Shown: one piece after another, positions 18,301 through 29,863 of the stretch | Layout of the letters: every line of letters begins with the position of its first letter | Numbering within the stretch: the stretch's first letter is position 1 | NCBI RefSeq assembly: GCF_031458135.1 | Contig: NZ_JAVDXW010000001.1 | Coordinates: 3,658,001-3,722,000, forward strand | Source of the DNA: Haloactinomyces albus | GTDB taxonomy: Bacteria; Actinomycetota; Actinomycetes; Mycobacteriales; Pseudonocardiaceae | Reading direction: 5' to 3' | DNA length: 64,000 bases | Notes under the pieces: model-generated | What the model was told of the DNA's origin: nothing | The model's input: only the letters and a program-made list of their open reading frames with translations | The model's database searches: none | Made by a program: the position numbers and the translations under genes

Positions 18301-19227
18301 ATGCGCGTGGTTTTCGCCGGGACTCCAGCGCCGGCAGTGCCCGCGCTGCGGGCACTGCTCGACTCGCCGCGACACGACGTCGCCGCCGTGGTGACGCGGC
18401 CGGACGCACCGGCCGGGCGTGGCCGCAAACTGGTGCGCTCCCCGGTCGGTGCGCTCGCCGATGAGCAGGGCATCGAGGTACTGACTCCCGCGCGTGCCTC
18501 GGATCCGGACTTCCTGGCGAGGTTGGCCGAGCTCGAACCGGACTGCTGTCCCGTCGTGGCCTACGGCGCGCTCCTGCGGGAAAACGCTCTCGCTGTCCCG
18601 CGGCACGGGTGGATCAACCTGCATTTCTCGCTGCTGCCCGCATGGCGGGGTGCCGCTCCTGTCCAGGCTGCGATTCGCCACGGTGACGAAATCACCGGTG
18701 CGACGACGTTTCGGATCGTTCCCGAACTCGATGCCGGGCCGGTGTTCGGCGTGGTCACCGAGGAGATCGGCGGTGCCGACACCGCGGGCACACTGCTCGA
18801 ACGGTTGTCGGTGTCCGGATCGGCCCTGCTGGTGGCGACGTTGGACGGGATCGAGGACGGCACCCTGCATGCCGAGGAGCAGTCGTCCGAGCACGTCAGT
18901 TACGCGCCCAAGGTCACCGTCGAGGACGCGAAGGTGGACTTCACGGCGCCCGCGCAGGCAGTGGACCGCATGATCCGATCGGTGAGCCCGGACCCCGGTG
19001 CCTGGGCGTGGCTCGGACAGGATCGCCTCAAGATCGGCCCCGTCACCGTTTCCGACGACACCGGCTTGTCGCCCGGCGAACTCGCCGTGCAGCGCAGGCG
19101 CGTACTCGTGGGAACCGCGACCACAGCGGTCCAACTGGGCGAGGTGCAGGCGCGGGGCAAGAAGTTGATGGCCGCTACCGACTGGGCGCGCGGGGCGCAC
19201 ATCGAGCAAGGAACGAGGCTGCAGTGA
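18301..19227 (+). CDS. fmt: methionyl-tRNA formyltransferase
   Basis: Formylates initiator Met-tRNA using 10-formyl-THF. 308 aa. It shows [40 protein letters not shown] (the usual HxSLLPxxRGxxP signature) and the C-terminal OB-like domain. The stop overlaps the rsmB GTG, a common fmt-rsmB pairing in bacteria. Confidence 0.97.
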   Translation: MRVVFAGTPAPAVPALRALLDSPRHDVAAVVTRPDAPAGRGRKLVRSPVGALADEQGIEVLTPARASDPDFLARLAELEPDCCPVVAYGALLRENALAVPRHGWINLHFSLLPAWRGAAPVQAAIRHGDEITGATTFRIVPELDAGPVFGVVTEEIGGADTAGTLLERLSVSGSALLVATLDGIEDGTLHAEEQSSEHVSYAPKVTVEDAKVDFTAPAQAVDRMIRSVSPDPGAWAWLGQDRLKIGPVTVSDDTGLSPGELAVQRRRVLVGTATTAVQLGEVQARGKKLMAATDWARGAHIEQGTRLQ

Positions 19228-20645
19228 ACCAGAATCGCCCCCGGCGGTCCTCCCGGCCGAAGCAATCCCGCCCGCCACGACGGCGGGAGGGGCCGAGTAG
19301 GCCACCGGCCGACGATCCCGCCCGCCTCGCGGCGTTGGACACCCTCCGGGCTGTTCGTGAGCGCGACGCCTACGCGAATCTCGCGCTGCCCGCGCTGCTG
19401 AACCAGCGGCGGATCAGCGGCCGGGATGCGGCGCTGGCCACGGAACTCACCTACGGTGCCTGCCGTGCGCAGGGCCTGCTCGATGCGATCATCGCGGAGT
19501 GCAGCGCGCGGTCACTGACCGATGTGGACCCGGTGCTGCTCGATGCGTTGCGTCTGGGGACGTATCAGCTTCTTCGGACGCGGATCCCCGCGCACGCCGC
19601 CGTCGCGGCCACCGTGGATCTCGTCCGTGGTCAGGTCGGCTCCAAGCTGGCCGGATTCGCCAATGCCGTGCTCCGACGGGTCGGCGAGCTCGACGAGCAG
19701 CAGTGGATCGAGCGGCTCGCGCCGGACCGCGCCACCGATCCGGTCGGGCACCTGGCGCTGCGCTACGCACATCCGCGCTGGGTCGCGCGGGCCTTCTCCG
19801 ATGCCCTGGGCACGACAGGTGAGGAGCTCGAAGCGGTGCTGGCCGCCGACGATGCGCGCCCGGCCGTGCACCTGGTCGCGCGTCCCGGCGAGATCAGCGC
19901 CGACGAACTCGCCGCGATCACCGGCGGGGACCCGGCACCGTACTCGCCCTACGGGGTGCACCTGGACCCGGGCTCGGGCGATCCCGGAGAGCTGGAGCCG
20001 GTGCGGGAGGGCTTTGCCTCCGTCCAGGACGAGGGCAGCCAGCTCACCGCGCTGGCACTGACCAAAGTGGAGCTCGATGGTGACGATGCTCGCTGGCTCG
20101 ACCTGTGTGCGGGCCCCGGCGGCAAGGCCAAGCTCCTGGGTTCCCTGGCCACCCTCGACGGTGGAACGCTCGATGCCGTCGAACAGGCCGAGCATCGTGC
20201 CGCCCTCGTCCGTAACAGCACCGAGGGACTCTCGGTGAACGTACACATCACCGACGGCCGCTCTCCCGACCTGACTCCCGGCTTCGACCGGGTACTGGTG
20301 GACGCGCCCTGCACGGGTCTCGGTGCGTTGCGCAGGCGGCCGGAGGCACGCTGGCGGCGCGGCCCGGAGGACGTGGCCGAGCTGACCCGATTGCAGCGGG
20401 AACTCCTGCTGTCGGCGATCGGACTGACTCGCTCCGGCGGGGTCGTGGCCTACGTGGTGTGCTCGCCACACCTGTCCGAGACCGAGGGAGTGGTGGCGGA
20501 CGTGGTGCGACGCACCGGCGCACAGCCGCTCGACGCACGGCAGTACTTTCCCGATGTGCCCGATCTCGGCCAGGGGCCGCACGTGCAGTTGTGGCCGCAC
20601 CGCCACGGCACCGATGCCATGTTCTGCGCGCTCCTGCGGGTGTGA
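19224..20645 (+). CDS. rsmB: 16S rRNA (cytosine-967-C5)-methyltransferase
   Basis: 473 aa from GTG 19224. The basic N-terminal tail ([18 protein letters not shown]) leads into a NusB-like RNA-binding domain ([37 protein letters not shown]). The SAM-dependent domain then shows [18 protein letters not shown] and the nucleophile region [20 protein letters not shown]. The second Cys motif reads [14 protein letters not shown]. Methylates C967 of 16S rRNA. Confidence 0.95.
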   Translation: MNQNRPRRSSRPKQSRPPRRREGPSRPPADDPARLAALDTLRAVRERDAYANLALPALLNQRRISGRDAALATELTYGACRAQGLLDAIIAECSARSLTDVDPVLLDALRLGTYQLLRTRIPAHAAVAATVDLVRGQVGSKLAGFANAVLRRVGELDEQQWIERLAPDRATDPVGHLALRYAHPRWVARAFSDALGTTGEELEAVLAADDARPAVHLVARPGEISADELAAITGGDPAPYSPYGVHLDPGSGDPGELEPVREGFASVQDEGSQLTALALTKVELDGDDARWLDLCAGPGGKAKLLGSLATLDGGTLDAVEQAEHRAALVRNSTEGLSVNVHITDGRSPDLTPGFDRVLVDAPCTGLGALRRRPEARWRRGPEDVAELTRLQRELLLSAIGLTRSGGVVAYVVCSPHLSETEGVVADVVRRTGAQPLDARQYFPDVPDLGQGPHVQLWPHRHGTDAMFCALLRV

Positions 20646-20754
20646 GCACCAGCGAGGCAGCGGCGCCAGACAGCAACCTCCTGAACAGGGATGATCCGGG
20701 CAACGATGTCCGGGCGAGGACGGCCCGGCAGCAACACGACGACGGAAGCGATCG

Positions 20755-21237
20755 ATGATGACCACACACGCGGACGCGCAGAGTTACCAACGATGGCTGG
20801 CGGTGGCGATCGCCGAGGCACAGGCCGGGGCTGCCGAGGGCGGGATACCGATCGGGGCGGCGCTGGTGGGCGGCGACGGCGAGATCCTCGGGAGCGGACG
20901 CAACCGCCGGGTACAGGACGACGATCCCTCGGCACACGGTGAGACCTGTGCTTTCCGCAGTGCCGGGCGGCAGCCTTCCTACGCGGCGACGACGATGGTG
21001 ACCACGTTGTCACCGTGCTGGTTCTGCAGTGGTCTGGTACGTCAGTTCGGTATCGGTCGGTTGGTCGTCGGTGAAGCACGGAACTTCCACGGTGCCCACG
21101 ATTGGCTGGCCGAACACGGTGTCGAGGTGATCGTGCTCGACGACGCGGACTGCGTGCGCATGATGGCCGATTTCATCGCCGCCAAGCCGCGACTGTGGCA
21201 TGAGGACATCGGCGACGACGAGGCCGGGAAGGGCTGA
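20755..21237 (+). CDS. yeast-type cytosine/nucleoside deaminase
   Basis: Zinc-dependent deaminase, 160 aa. Zinc and catalytic motifs are SAHGETCAFR (His-x-Glu) and LSPCWFCSGL (Cys-x2-Cys). The overall pattern (EGGIPIGAALV, LVVGEARNFHGAHDWL, ADFIAAKPRLWHEDIGDDE) resembles fungal cytosine deaminase more than tRNA adenosine deaminase, notably the C-terminal W-x-E-D-I-G tail. Likely converts cytosine to uracil for salvage. ATG 20755 or 20758. Confidence 0.85.
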   Translation: MMTTHADAQSYQRWLAVAIAEAQAGAAEGGIPIGAALVGGDGEILGSGRNRRVQDDDPSAHGETCAFRSAGRQPSYAATTMVTTLSPCWFCSGLVRQFGIGRLVVGEARNFHGAHDWLAEHGVEVIVLDDADCVRMMADFIAAKPRLWHEDIGDDEAGKG

Positions 21238-21349
21238 GCTCGCACGGTGTGGTGAGGATTTCGGACACGGCGCTTCCTCGCCGGACTCGGGGGCGAGTAG
21301 GTTGCGGGATCGACATCCCCAACAACCGGAGTGGGACGGAAAAATACCC

Positions 21350-21763
21350 ATGTCTTCCACACCTGTCGAGGTGCGACGCAGTTCGCAGCAGCGGTTCGTC
21401 GCGAGCAACGAGCGTGGCGGTGAGGTCGCCATCGGGCCGGACGGCGCTCCCGATGCGTTCACGCCGGGTGAGCTGCTGCTGGCGGCCATCGCAGGCTGCT
21501 CCGGACTGACCGGTGAACAACTCCTGATCCGACGGGTCGGGGAGACGGCCCCGCTGGCCGTGCACGCCGACCGCGATAAGGATCCGCAGGACCCGCACAA
21601 GTTCTCCTCGGTGCAGGTGTCCTTCGACGTCGATCTCTCCGGTGTCGACAGCGCCGAACGCGAGAAGCTGGTCACTGCCGTCAACAGCGCCATCGCGCGC
21701 CTGTGCACGGTGAGTCGCAGCGTCGAGGAGGGCACACCGATCAGCGTGTCGCTTCCGCACTGA
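21350..21763 (+). CDS. OsmC/Ohr family protein
   Basis: 137 aa from ATG 21350. OsmC-type fold with FTPGELLLAAIAGCSGLTGE, which contains the conserved Cys, and a C-terminal IARLCTVSRSVEEGTPISV carrying a second Cys. Family members reduce organic hydroperoxides through a Cys pair. Substrate and redox partner are not evident. It stands alone between the deaminase and the permease. Confidence 0.88.
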   Translation: MSSTPVEVRRSSQQRFVASNERGGEVAIGPDGAPDAFTPGELLLAAIAGCSGLTGEQLLIRRVGETAPLAVHADRDKDPQDPHKFSSVQVSFDVDLSGVDSAEREKLVTAVNSAIARLCTVSRSVEEGTPISVSLPH

Positions 21764-21888
21764 CGCCTCCGCGCGCACGGCGCCGTGGCGGGTGGCGTGC
21801 GCGGAACCGCAAATCGCCTTCCCAAGATCGGCCGCGGCCTGCTAAGCATGCTGCGACGGTGAGCACACCGGTGCGGAGGAGGGCGCAA

Positions 21889-23274
21889 GTGCAGCAGGAG
21901 GAGCAGACGGAGACCGGACTGCGCCGCGATCTCAGCAGCCGCCAGGTCGGTATGATCGCGATCGGCGGTGCGATCGGCACCGGCCTGTTCCTCGGTTCGG
22001 GACTGGCGATCTCCATCGCAGGCCCTGCCGTGATCCTCGCCTACGTGATCGCGGCGTTCGCGGCGCTGGCCCTGGCCTATGCGCTGGCGGAGATGATCGT
22101 CGTCCATCCCGAGGCCAGTGGATTCGGTGCGATCGCGCACCGCTACCTCGGCGGGCTCGCGGGGTTCGTGCAGCGCTGGATCTACTGGGCGGCTCAGGTC
22201 GTCAACATCGGCAGTGAGGTCGTCGCCGCCGGACTCTACGTCCGGTTCTGGTATCCCGATCTGCCGCTGTGGGTGCCGGTGGTGGCCTTCTCGGTGATCA
22301 TGCTCGCGGTCAATGCCGCCGCCGTGCGCTACTTCGGCGAGTTCGAGTACTGGTTCGCGATGATCAAGGTCGTCACCATCGTGGTGTTCATCCTGCTCGG
22401 CCTGACCTACATCGTCGTCGGGCTCCCCGGGCAGCAGGCCACCGGCGTCGACGCGCTCACCGACCACGGTGGTTTCCTGCCCAACGGTCTCGGGGCCGTG
22501 TGGCTCGCCTTGACCGTGGTCACGTTCTCCTACCTGGGAACCGAGGCCGTGTCGGTGACGGCTTCGGAGTCCCGTGATCCGGGACGCGATGTTCCCCGCG
22601 CCGCGCGCGGCATGGTGCTGCGGCTGGCCCTGTTCTACATCCTCGGCATGCTCGTGATCGTCTCGATCCTGCCCTGGACGCAGGTCTCCACCGGTGGTGG
22701 CGTGACCCAGAGCCCATTCGTGCGGCTGTTCGCCATCGCGGGTATCCCGGCTGCGGCGGGAGTCATGAACTTCGTCGTGCTGACGGCCGCGTTGTCGGCG
22801 ATGAACACCAACCTCTACGTCACCGCCCGGATGACCTACTCGCTGGCCCGGGACGGGTACGCGCCGAGGTGGCTCACCGGGCTCAGCCGCAGCGGCACAC
22901 CCCGCCGTGCGCTGGTGCTGTCGGCGGCCGGTCTTGCCCTGGCGGCCGTCGTCTCGGTGCTCGCGCCGGAGTCGGCCTTCCCGCTGTTGCTGGGGATGGC
23001 TCTGTTCGGAGCGCTGCTGACCTGGCTGATCATCTTCATCAGCCAGCTCGCCTTCCGGCGTCAACGCAGCGCACAGGGGCTGCCACCGTCGCCGGTGCGG
23101 CTACCCGGCGCTCCGGTCACGACCGTGCTGGCGATGCTGTTCGTGGCCGGGGTGCTGGTGACCACTCCGTTCACCGAGCAGTTCGACACCGCCTGGAAGG
23201 CAGGCGTGCCATTCCTGGTGCTGCTCGTGATCGTCTACTTCCTCGTGCGCCACCGCGCGGTCCACCGGTCTTGA
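21889..23274 (+). CDS. amino acid permease, APC superfamily
   Basis: Integral membrane transporter, 461 aa from GTG 21889 with a strong GGAGGAGG 7 nt upstream; GTG 21859 is an in-frame alternative. Around 12 hydrophobic segments follow the signature RQVGMIAIGGAIGTGLFLGS, which carries the unwound helix-1 substrate motif. Also visible are FSYLGTEAVSVTASESRDPG and LSAMNTNLYVTARMTYSLAR. Probably proton-driven amino acid uptake; specificity cannot be read from sequence. Confidence 0.92.
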   Translation: MQQEEQTETGLRRDLSSRQVGMIAIGGAIGTGLFLGSGLAISIAGPAVILAYVIAAFAALALAYALAEMIVVHPEASGFGAIAHRYLGGLAGFVQRWIYWAAQVVNIGSEVVAAGLYVRFWYPDLPLWVPVVAFSVIMLAVNAAAVRYFGEFEYWFAMIKVVTIVVFILLGLTYIVVGLPGQQATGVDALTDHGGFLPNGLGAVWLALTVVTFSYLGTEAVSVTASESRDPGRDVPRAARGMVLRLALFYILGMLVIVSILPWTQVSTGGGVTQSPFVRLFAIAGIPAAAGVMNFVVLTAALSAMNTNLYVTARMTYSLARDGYAPRWLTGLSRSGTPRRALVLSAAGLALAAVVSVLAPESAFPLLLGMALFGALLTWLIIFISQLAFRRQRSAQGLPPSPVRLPGAPVTTVLAMLFVAGVLVTTPFTEQFDTAWKAGVPFLVLLVIVYFLVRHRAVHRS

Positions 23275-23371
23275 GCCCGGGTGACTCGCTCGCACCATCG
23301 ATGACCTTCGGGCCGGCTGATTGACCGCACGGTGATGGGAAGCGATCTCGGCCGAGGACTACACTTCGCGT

Positions 23372-24067
23372 GTGTCGAATCAGCCGATGATCGCGCCGTC
23401 CTTGCTCTCCGCCGACTTCGCTCGGCTCGCCGACGAGATGGCCGCCGTCAGCGGCCGGCCCGGCCAGGGTGCCGACTGGCTGCATGTCGACGTGATGGAC
23501 GCACATTTCGTGCCGAACCTGACACTGGGGTTGCCGGTGGTGCAGTCGCTGCTGAACACCACCGACATCCCGCTGGACTGCCACCTGATGATCGAAAACC
23601 CGGACCGCTGGGCGATCGGCTACGCCGAAGCGGGGGCCTACAACGTCACGGTGCACGCCGAGGCGGCCGACGATCCGGTGGCCCTCGCGCGCGACCTGCG
23701 TGCCGCAGGTGCCAAGGCGGGGCTGTCGATCAAACCGAACACGCCGCTGGAGTCCTACACCGACGTGCTCAAGCACTACGACACGCTGCTGGTGATGTCG
23801 GTCGAGCCCGGGTTCGGCGGGCAGAAATTCATCGCGGAAGTACTCGACAAGACCCGCCGAGCGCGCCGCATGGTCGACACCGGCCATCTCAACCTGGTGG
23901 TGGAAATCGACGGTGGCATCAACACCGACACCATCGAGCAGGCTGCCGAGGCCGGTGTCGACTGTTTCGTGGCAGGTTCGGCGGTCTACGGTGCCGAAGA
24001 CCCCGTTCGTGCCGTCGAGGGCCTGCGCACCCAGGCGATCAACGCCTGCTCGCATGCACGGCAGTGA
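23372..24067 (+). CDS. rpe: ribulose-phosphate 3-epimerase
   Basis: Interconverts ribulose 5-phosphate and xylulose 5-phosphate. 231 aa with [58 protein letters not shown] and [15 protein letters not shown], covering the metal and substrate ligands. GTG start. The stop overlaps ribD by 4 nt, linking pentose phosphate supply to riboflavin synthesis. Confidence 0.97.
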   Translation: MSNQPMIAPSLLSADFARLADEMAAVSGRPGQGADWLHVDVMDAHFVPNLTLGLPVVQSLLNTTDIPLDCHLMIENPDRWAIGYAEAGAYNVTVHAEAADDPVALARDLRAAGAKAGLSIKPNTPLESYTDVLKHYDTLLVMSVEPGFGGQKFIAEVLDKTRRARRMVDTGHLNLVVEIDGGINTDTIEQAAEAGVDCFVAGSAVYGAEDPVRAVEGLRTQAINACSHARQ

Positions 24068-25131
24068 TCGGCGTGAGTGGGGACGACTCCCGTGCCGATC
24101 GGTTCTCGGCCGCGACCGAGGACCCGCTCGACGCGGCGATGCGCAGGGCGATCGCGGCCAGTGAACAGGTGCGCGGAACGACGAGCCCGAATCCGCCGGT
24201 GGGCTGTGTGATCCTCGACGCCGACGGTCGGGTGGTGGGAACCGGGGCCACGCAACCCCCGGGCGGCCCGCACGCCGAAGTGGTCGCGCTCCGCGCCGCC
24301 GGTGCTCGTGCCGCGGGCGGGACGGCGGTGGTGACCCTGGAACCGTGCGTGCACACCGGTAGGACGGGACCGTGCGCGGACGCGTTGCGGCAAGCCGGGG
24401 TGGCCCGAGTCGTCCATGCCGTGGCGGATCCGACCGCCCGGGCGGCCGGAGGCGCCGCCGCGCTTCGTGCGGCGGGTATCGAGGTCCGCGATGGCCTGCT
24501 GGCCGAGGAAGTGTCCCGGGGGCCGCTGCGTGCCTGGCTGCACTTCGCCCGTACCGGGCGACCGCACGTCACCTGGAAGTACGCGGCCACTCTGGACGGG
24601 CGGTCGGCAGCGGCCGATGGCACCAGTCAGTGGATCAGTTCGGCGGATTCGCGGGCCGAGGTCCACCGGGTCCGGGAACGGATGGACGCGATCCTCGTGG
24701 GCACCGGCACGGTCGCAGCCGACGATCCGCATCTGACCGCGCGCGATGCCGGTGGTGAGCTGACTCGGCGCAGGCCGCTGCGCGTGGTGGTGGGTGACCG
24801 GGACATCGCTGCCGACGCCCGGGTGCTGGACTCGGCGGCCGAGACCATCCGAGTGCCCGGCGGCCCGCCCTCCTCGGTGCTCGATGCCCTCGCAGACCGC
24901 GGAGCGGTGGATGTGCTCCTCGAAGGCGGTCCACGGCTGGCCGGGGCATTCCTGGAAGCAGGATGTATCGATCGGATCCTGGCCTACATCGCACCGAGTC
25001 TGCTCGGCTCGGGCCCTGCCGCGCTCGGTGACGCGGGCGTGGCGAGCCTCTCGCAAGCATGGCGCCTGCGGATCGAAGAGACCACGATGAGTGGGGTGGA
25101 CCTGCGGATCAGCGCGGTTCCGACATGGTAG
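24064..25131 (+). CDS. ribD: bifunctional diaminohydroxyphosphoribosylaminopyrimidine deaminase / reductase
   Basis: Second and third steps of riboflavin synthesis. 355 aa from GTG 24064, overlapping the rpe stop. The deaminase domain shows [30 protein letters not shown] (zinc His-Glu) and [18 protein letters not shown] (zinc Cys). The reductase domain from about residue 160 shows [40 protein letters not shown] and [13 protein letters not shown]. Full length. Confidence 0.96.
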   Translation: MIGVSGDDSRADRFSAATEDPLDAAMRRAIAASEQVRGTTSPNPPVGCVILDADGRVVGTGATQPPGGPHAEVVALRAAGARAAGGTAVVTLEPCVHTGRTGPCADALRQAGVARVVHAVADPTARAAGGAAALRAAGIEVRDGLLAEEVSRGPLRAWLHFARTGRPHVTWKYAATLDGRSAAADGTSQWISSADSRAEVHRVRERMDAILVGTGTVAADDPHLTARDAGGELTRRRPLRVVVGDRDIAADARVLDSAAETIRVPGGPPSSVLDALADRGAVDVLLEGGPRLAGAFLEAGCIDRILAYIAPSLLGSGPAALGDAGVASLSQAWRLRIEETTMSGVDLRISAVPTW

Positions 25132-25260
25132 GGATGTTCGAGACTTGCGTGGATGATCACTCCCACCGCCGGTTGATGCGCTCGGGCCGATCGCGCAAGC
25201 GAAACCACTGCGCCGGCATCCCGCCGGGCGCTGCCACAACATGATCGAGGAGGGCGTCAC

Positions 25261-25911
25261 GTGTTCACCGGGATCGTCGAGGAACTCGGCACGATCACCG
25301 CGATCGAACCGCTGGCCGACGGTGCTCGGCTCACCGTTTCCGGGACGGTGGTGACCACGGATGCCAAGCACGGCGACTCGCTGTCCGTCAACGGCGTGTG
25401 CCTGACGGTGGTCGAGGTCGCGGACGGCCGGTTCACCGTGGACGTGGTCCGCGAGACGCTCCGGCGTTCCACACTCGGCGGCCTGAGCGAGGGCGATCGA
25501 GTGAACCTCGAGCGGGCGATGGCTCTGGGGGACCGCCTCGGGGGGCACATCGTGCAGGGGCACGTGGACGGCACCGGAACGCTGCGCTCCGCCGAGTCCG
25601 ACGGTCTGACGCGCTTCGAGTTCCCCGAGCGGCTGTCGCGCTACCTGGTGGAGAAGGGATCGATCACCGTTGACGGAGTGTCACTGACCGTGGTCGATTC
25701 GGGGAAGGACGAGTTCAGCGTCGCCGTGATCCCCACCACCGGGGAACTCACCACGCTGGGCCTGCGACGCCCCGGCGACCCGGTCAACATCGAGGTCGAT
25801 GCGCTGGCGAAGCACCTGGAGAAACTGGCCGAACCGCAGTTGACCGACCTCGGTCGTGGTCACCCGCCGCAGCGGGGGGACAATGGGGGCGTCACGGATC
25901 GGCAGGGCTGA
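25261..25911 (+). CDS. ribE: riboflavin synthase alpha chain
   Basis: Dismutates two lumazine molecules to riboflavin. 216 aa with two homologous barrels: [17 protein letters not shown] and [10 protein letters not shown] in the first, [14 protein letters not shown] and [13 protein letters not shown] in the second. GTG start preceded by GAGGAGG. The 129-bp spacer after ribD holds no recognisable FMN riboswitch. Confidence 0.96.
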   Translation: MFTGIVEELGTITAIEPLADGARLTVSGTVVTTDAKHGDSLSVNGVCLTVVEVADGRFTVDVVRETLRRSTLGGLSEGDRVNLERAMALGDRLGGHIVQGHVDGTGTLRSAESDGLTRFEFPERLSRYLVEKGSITVDGVSLTVVDSGKDEFSVAVIPTTGELTTLGLRRPGDPVNIEVDALAKHLEKLAEPQLTDLGRGHPPQRGDNGGVTDRQG

Positions 25912-25927
25912 GCCGAGTGTTTCCCGA

Positions 25928-25987
25928 ACGAGGAACACCGAAACGAGGGACGCCGGGACGAGGGACACTCGAACAAGGGACACAGGA
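25928..25987. repeat. 4 x 15-bp tandem repeat in the ribE-ribBA spacer
   Basis: Four consecutive 15-mers (ACGAGGAACACCGAA, ACGAGGGACGCCGGG, ACGAGGGACACTCGA, ACAAGGGACACAGGA). They start 16 nt after the ribE stop and end 19 nt before the ribBA start. The unit length keeps frame with ribBA, so an upstream GTG at 25917 could add a ~30-residue repeat-encoded N-terminus. That seems less likely than a leader repeat. Confidence 0.6.
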
Positions 25988-26006
25988 CGGCAAGGGTGCA
26001 AGCAAG

Positions 26007-27757
<1,751 letters not shown>

Positions 27758-27765
27758 GGGTTGCT

Positions 27766-28227
27766 ATGAGCGCGCGTGCCGAGAGTGCGGATACGACCGT
27801 GGTGGTTCGCCCGCGCAAGATCCGCCGTCTGGTGATTCCGGTGGCGGCGGTGGTGTTGACCGTCAGCACGATCGCCGGAATCCTCCTCCAGGACACGACG
27901 ACCGGTGTGTTTTTCACCGTCTCCGACCAGGTGGCGATGGTGGGCATCGGGATGGTGCTGGCAGGCTGCATCCTGTTGCCGATGCGGCCGCGGATGCGTG
28001 CCGACGAGCAGGGGATCGAGATTCGCAACACTCTCATGACCTACCGTTACACCTGGCCGGAGGTGTTGGGAATCAGCTTCCCGGACGGTGCCGCGTGTGC
28101 GCGGCTGGAACTGCCCGACGACGAGTACGTCGCCATCATGGCCATTCAGTCCATCGACGGCGGCCATGCGGTTCAGGCGATGCGGGATCTGCGTGAACTT
28201 CGTCGCCGTATCGGCCACATCGAGTGA
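27766..28227 (+). CDS. PH domain-containing membrane protein
   Basis: 153 aa from ATG 27766, chosen because GAGGG lies 5 nt upstream; GTG 27754, overlapping the ribH stop, is in the same frame. Two hydrophobic segments (RLVIPVAAVVLTVSTIAGIL; VAMVGIGMVLAGCILLP) precede a bacterial PH (DUF6-type, low-molecular-weight antigen 6-like) domain: ADEQGIEIRNTLMTYRYTWP, then VLGISFPDGAACARLELPDD. This is the usual gene after ribH in actinobacteria; role unknown. Confidence 0.85.
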   Translation: MSARAESADTTVVVRPRKIRRLVIPVAAVVLTVSTIAGILLQDTTTGVFFTVSDQVAMVGIGMVLAGCILLPMRPRMRADEQGIEIRNTLMTYRYTWPEVLGISFPDGAACARLELPDDEYVAIMAIQSIDGGHAVQAMRDLRELRRRIGHIE

Positions 28228-28266
28228 GAGGCGCCGATCGTCGGCGCCGGTACAAGGAGAGCGATC

Positions 28267-29289
28267 GTGAGCGTGACCCAGGAGCGGAACCTGCGGCTGG
28301 TCCGGGACGAGCCGAGCGAACCCGCAGTGCGGCTCGGCGACATCACGTTACGTAATCGCCTTGTGACCTCGTCCAGCCTGCTCGGCTACGGGGTGGCCAA
28401 CAAGCCGCTGTTCCGCTGGGGCATGAGCCCCATCTCCACCTTCGTGCCGCTGGAGCGCTTCGGCGCGATCACGACCCGCACCCTGACCGTGCAGCCCCGG
28501 CAGGGCCACTTCGTCCTGCGGGACGACTGGAACCTCAACGAGTTGCCCGCACTGCTGCGCCGATACGGCCGGGTGCTGCAGCAGGTCGATGGCGGATGGC
28601 TCAACGCCTTCGGCTGGTGCAACGTCGGCATCGACGCCTATCTGCGTGACTACTATCCCCGCACCCGGGGGCAGAACACGATCATCTCGGTCGGTGGCTT
28701 TTCCACCGAGGAGTTCGTGACCCTGGTCGACAAGCTCAACGCGGCCGTACCGGCGGGCGAGATCGCCGCCGTCGAGTTCAACGTCTCCTGCCACAACGTC
28801 AACTTCGACTTCAACGGCATCATCGAGTCGGTGCTGGCCGAGGCGGTGCCGCGCAGTAACCACCCGGTCATCCTCAAGCTCTCCCCGGACTACGACTATC
28901 TCGCCCACGCCCGGCTGGCCGCCAGGCACGGCGTGTCGGCGCTGACCGCGATCAACACCGTCAAGGGACTGCGGCTGGATCCGGACACCGGCCAACCGCT
29001 GTTGAGCAACGGTTTCGGCGGCCTGTCGGGGCGGGCGATCAAACCGGTCGGTCTCCGGGTGATCTCCGAGCTGCGCGAGGCCGGGGTGACCCTGCCGATC
29101 ATCGCCACCGGTGGTATCCGCAGCTTCGACGACTGCCGAGAGTACTTCTGGGCCGGTGCGGACGCGGTCAGCCTCGGCAGCGCGAGTTGGTTCGCCAGCT
29201 ACCCCGGTTACGCGCTGTCCCCGCTGTATGCCGCGCGGATCCGCCGCCTGCTCCGGCGCATCGAGCACTACGAACCGCCGCGGGGTTGA
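28267..29289 (+). CDS. dihydroorotate dehydrogenase-like flavoprotein (class 1 signature)
   Basis: 340-aa FMN TIM-barrel protein. It shows TTRTLTVQPRQGHF, the base motif VEFNVSCHNVNFD (Cys in place of the class 2 Ser), ALTAINTVKGLRLDP, FGGLSGRAIKPVGLRVISEL and IIATGGIRSFDDC. The Cys base and lack of an N-terminal membrane segment point to class 1 (cytosolic) PyrD rather than the usual actinobacterial quinone-linked class 2. No PyrK-type partner is in the window. It may be a real PyrD or a related dehydrogenase using another substrate. Placed at the end of the riboflavin operon. Confidence 0.75.
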   Translation: MSVTQERNLRLVRDEPSEPAVRLGDITLRNRLVTSSSLLGYGVANKPLFRWGMSPISTFVPLERFGAITTRTLTVQPRQGHFVLRDDWNLNELPALLRRYGRVLQQVDGGWLNAFGWCNVGIDAYLRDYYPRTRGQNTIISVGGFSTEEFVTLVDKLNAAVPAGEIAAVEFNVSCHNVNFDFNGIIESVLAEAVPRSNHPVILKLSPDYDYLAHARLAARHGVSALTAINTVKGLRLDPDTGQPLLSNGFGGLSGRAIKPVGLRVISELREAGVTLPIIATGGIRSFDDCREYFWAGADAVSLGSASWFASYPGYALSPLYAARIRRLLRRIEHYEPPRG

Positions 29290-29340
29290 GCCGGCGCCGT
29301 AGGTGGTAGTCCGTTCAGCAGTGCCGTATCAGCCAGGTGA

Positions 29341-29363
29341 ATGTATTACATAATATGATACAT
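29341..29363 (+). promoter_or_regulatory. AT-rich dyad just upstream of vapB
   Basis: ATGTAT-N11-ATACAT (29341-29363) encloses CATAATATG, itself a dyad, and ends 2 nt before the vapB ATG. Toxin-antitoxin operons are usually autoregulated through such palindromes. The AT content is exceptional here. It may also include the -10 box of the promoter. Confidence 0.55.
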
Positions 29364-29365
29364 AC

Positions 29366-29683
29366 ATGGCACAGACGCAGATCAACCTCGATGACGAGGC
29401 TTTGGAGCAAGCCAAGGAGCGTCTCGGTACACACAGTAAAGTGGATACTGTCAACACTGCGCTGCGCCTTGCCGCCGAAGTCGGCCCGCGTCCCCGTCGG
29501 CGTTACGTGCCCACGCGCGAGTTGAAGGCCGCGCTGGCCGAACTCCCGAATGTCGGTTTCGACGAATTCGACGAACTCCGCGCCGAAGCGGACACGGCAA
29601 GCGATGACGGTCTGGAAGCGGAAGAGGCCCACCTGGGCGCGCTGCTCGCCAACACCACCGACCCGGCCTGGCACACCCGATGA
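29366..29683 (+). CDS. vapB: VapB-family antitoxin
   Basis: 105 aa. The ribbon-helix-helix N-terminus QTQINLDDEALEQAKERLGT, then KVDTVNTALRLAAEVG, matches type II VapB antitoxins. The C-terminal half is acidic and would bind the VapC active site. The stop overlaps the vapC start (ATGA). With the toxin truncated, this is now an orphan antitoxin, which could still repress its own promoter or cross-inhibit other VapCs. Confidence 0.8.
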   Translation: MAQTQINLDDEALEQAKERLGTHSKVDTVNTALRLAAEVGPRPRRRYVPTRELKAALAELPNVGFDEFDELRAEADTASDDGLEAEEAHLGALLANTTDPAWHTR

Positions 29684-29829
29684 GCTCGCTCGGTCCGCGC
29701 GCGTTGCTGGACACCAGTGCGGTGCTGGACTTGAAGCTGCTCCCCGACGAGCAACTCCCCGAAACAGTCACCGGCCGAGTGCCTGACACGCGGCATATCC
29801 GGAGCCGGACTCGTGCCGAGCACCCATGA
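29680..29829 (+). pseudogene. vapC: truncated VapC PIN-domain toxin
   Basis: ATG overlapping vapB encodes RALLDTSAVLDLKLLPDEQL, the first strand and catalytic Asp of a PIN domain, and then runs into unrelated sequence and stops after 49 aa. Intact VapC is about 130 aa. The remaining acidic residues of the Mg site are gone, so RNase activity is not expected. The uvrC start follows 34 nt later, so the deletion probably reached up to the uvrC promoter region. Confidence 0.7.
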
Positions 29830-29863
29830 CCGGGCATGTCGCATGCGTACGTAGGGTGGGACC

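Noticed and set aside
25132-25260. FMN riboswitch between ribD and ribE
   Set aside because: The spacer lacks the conserved RFN-element sequences and is short; no riboswitch can be supported.
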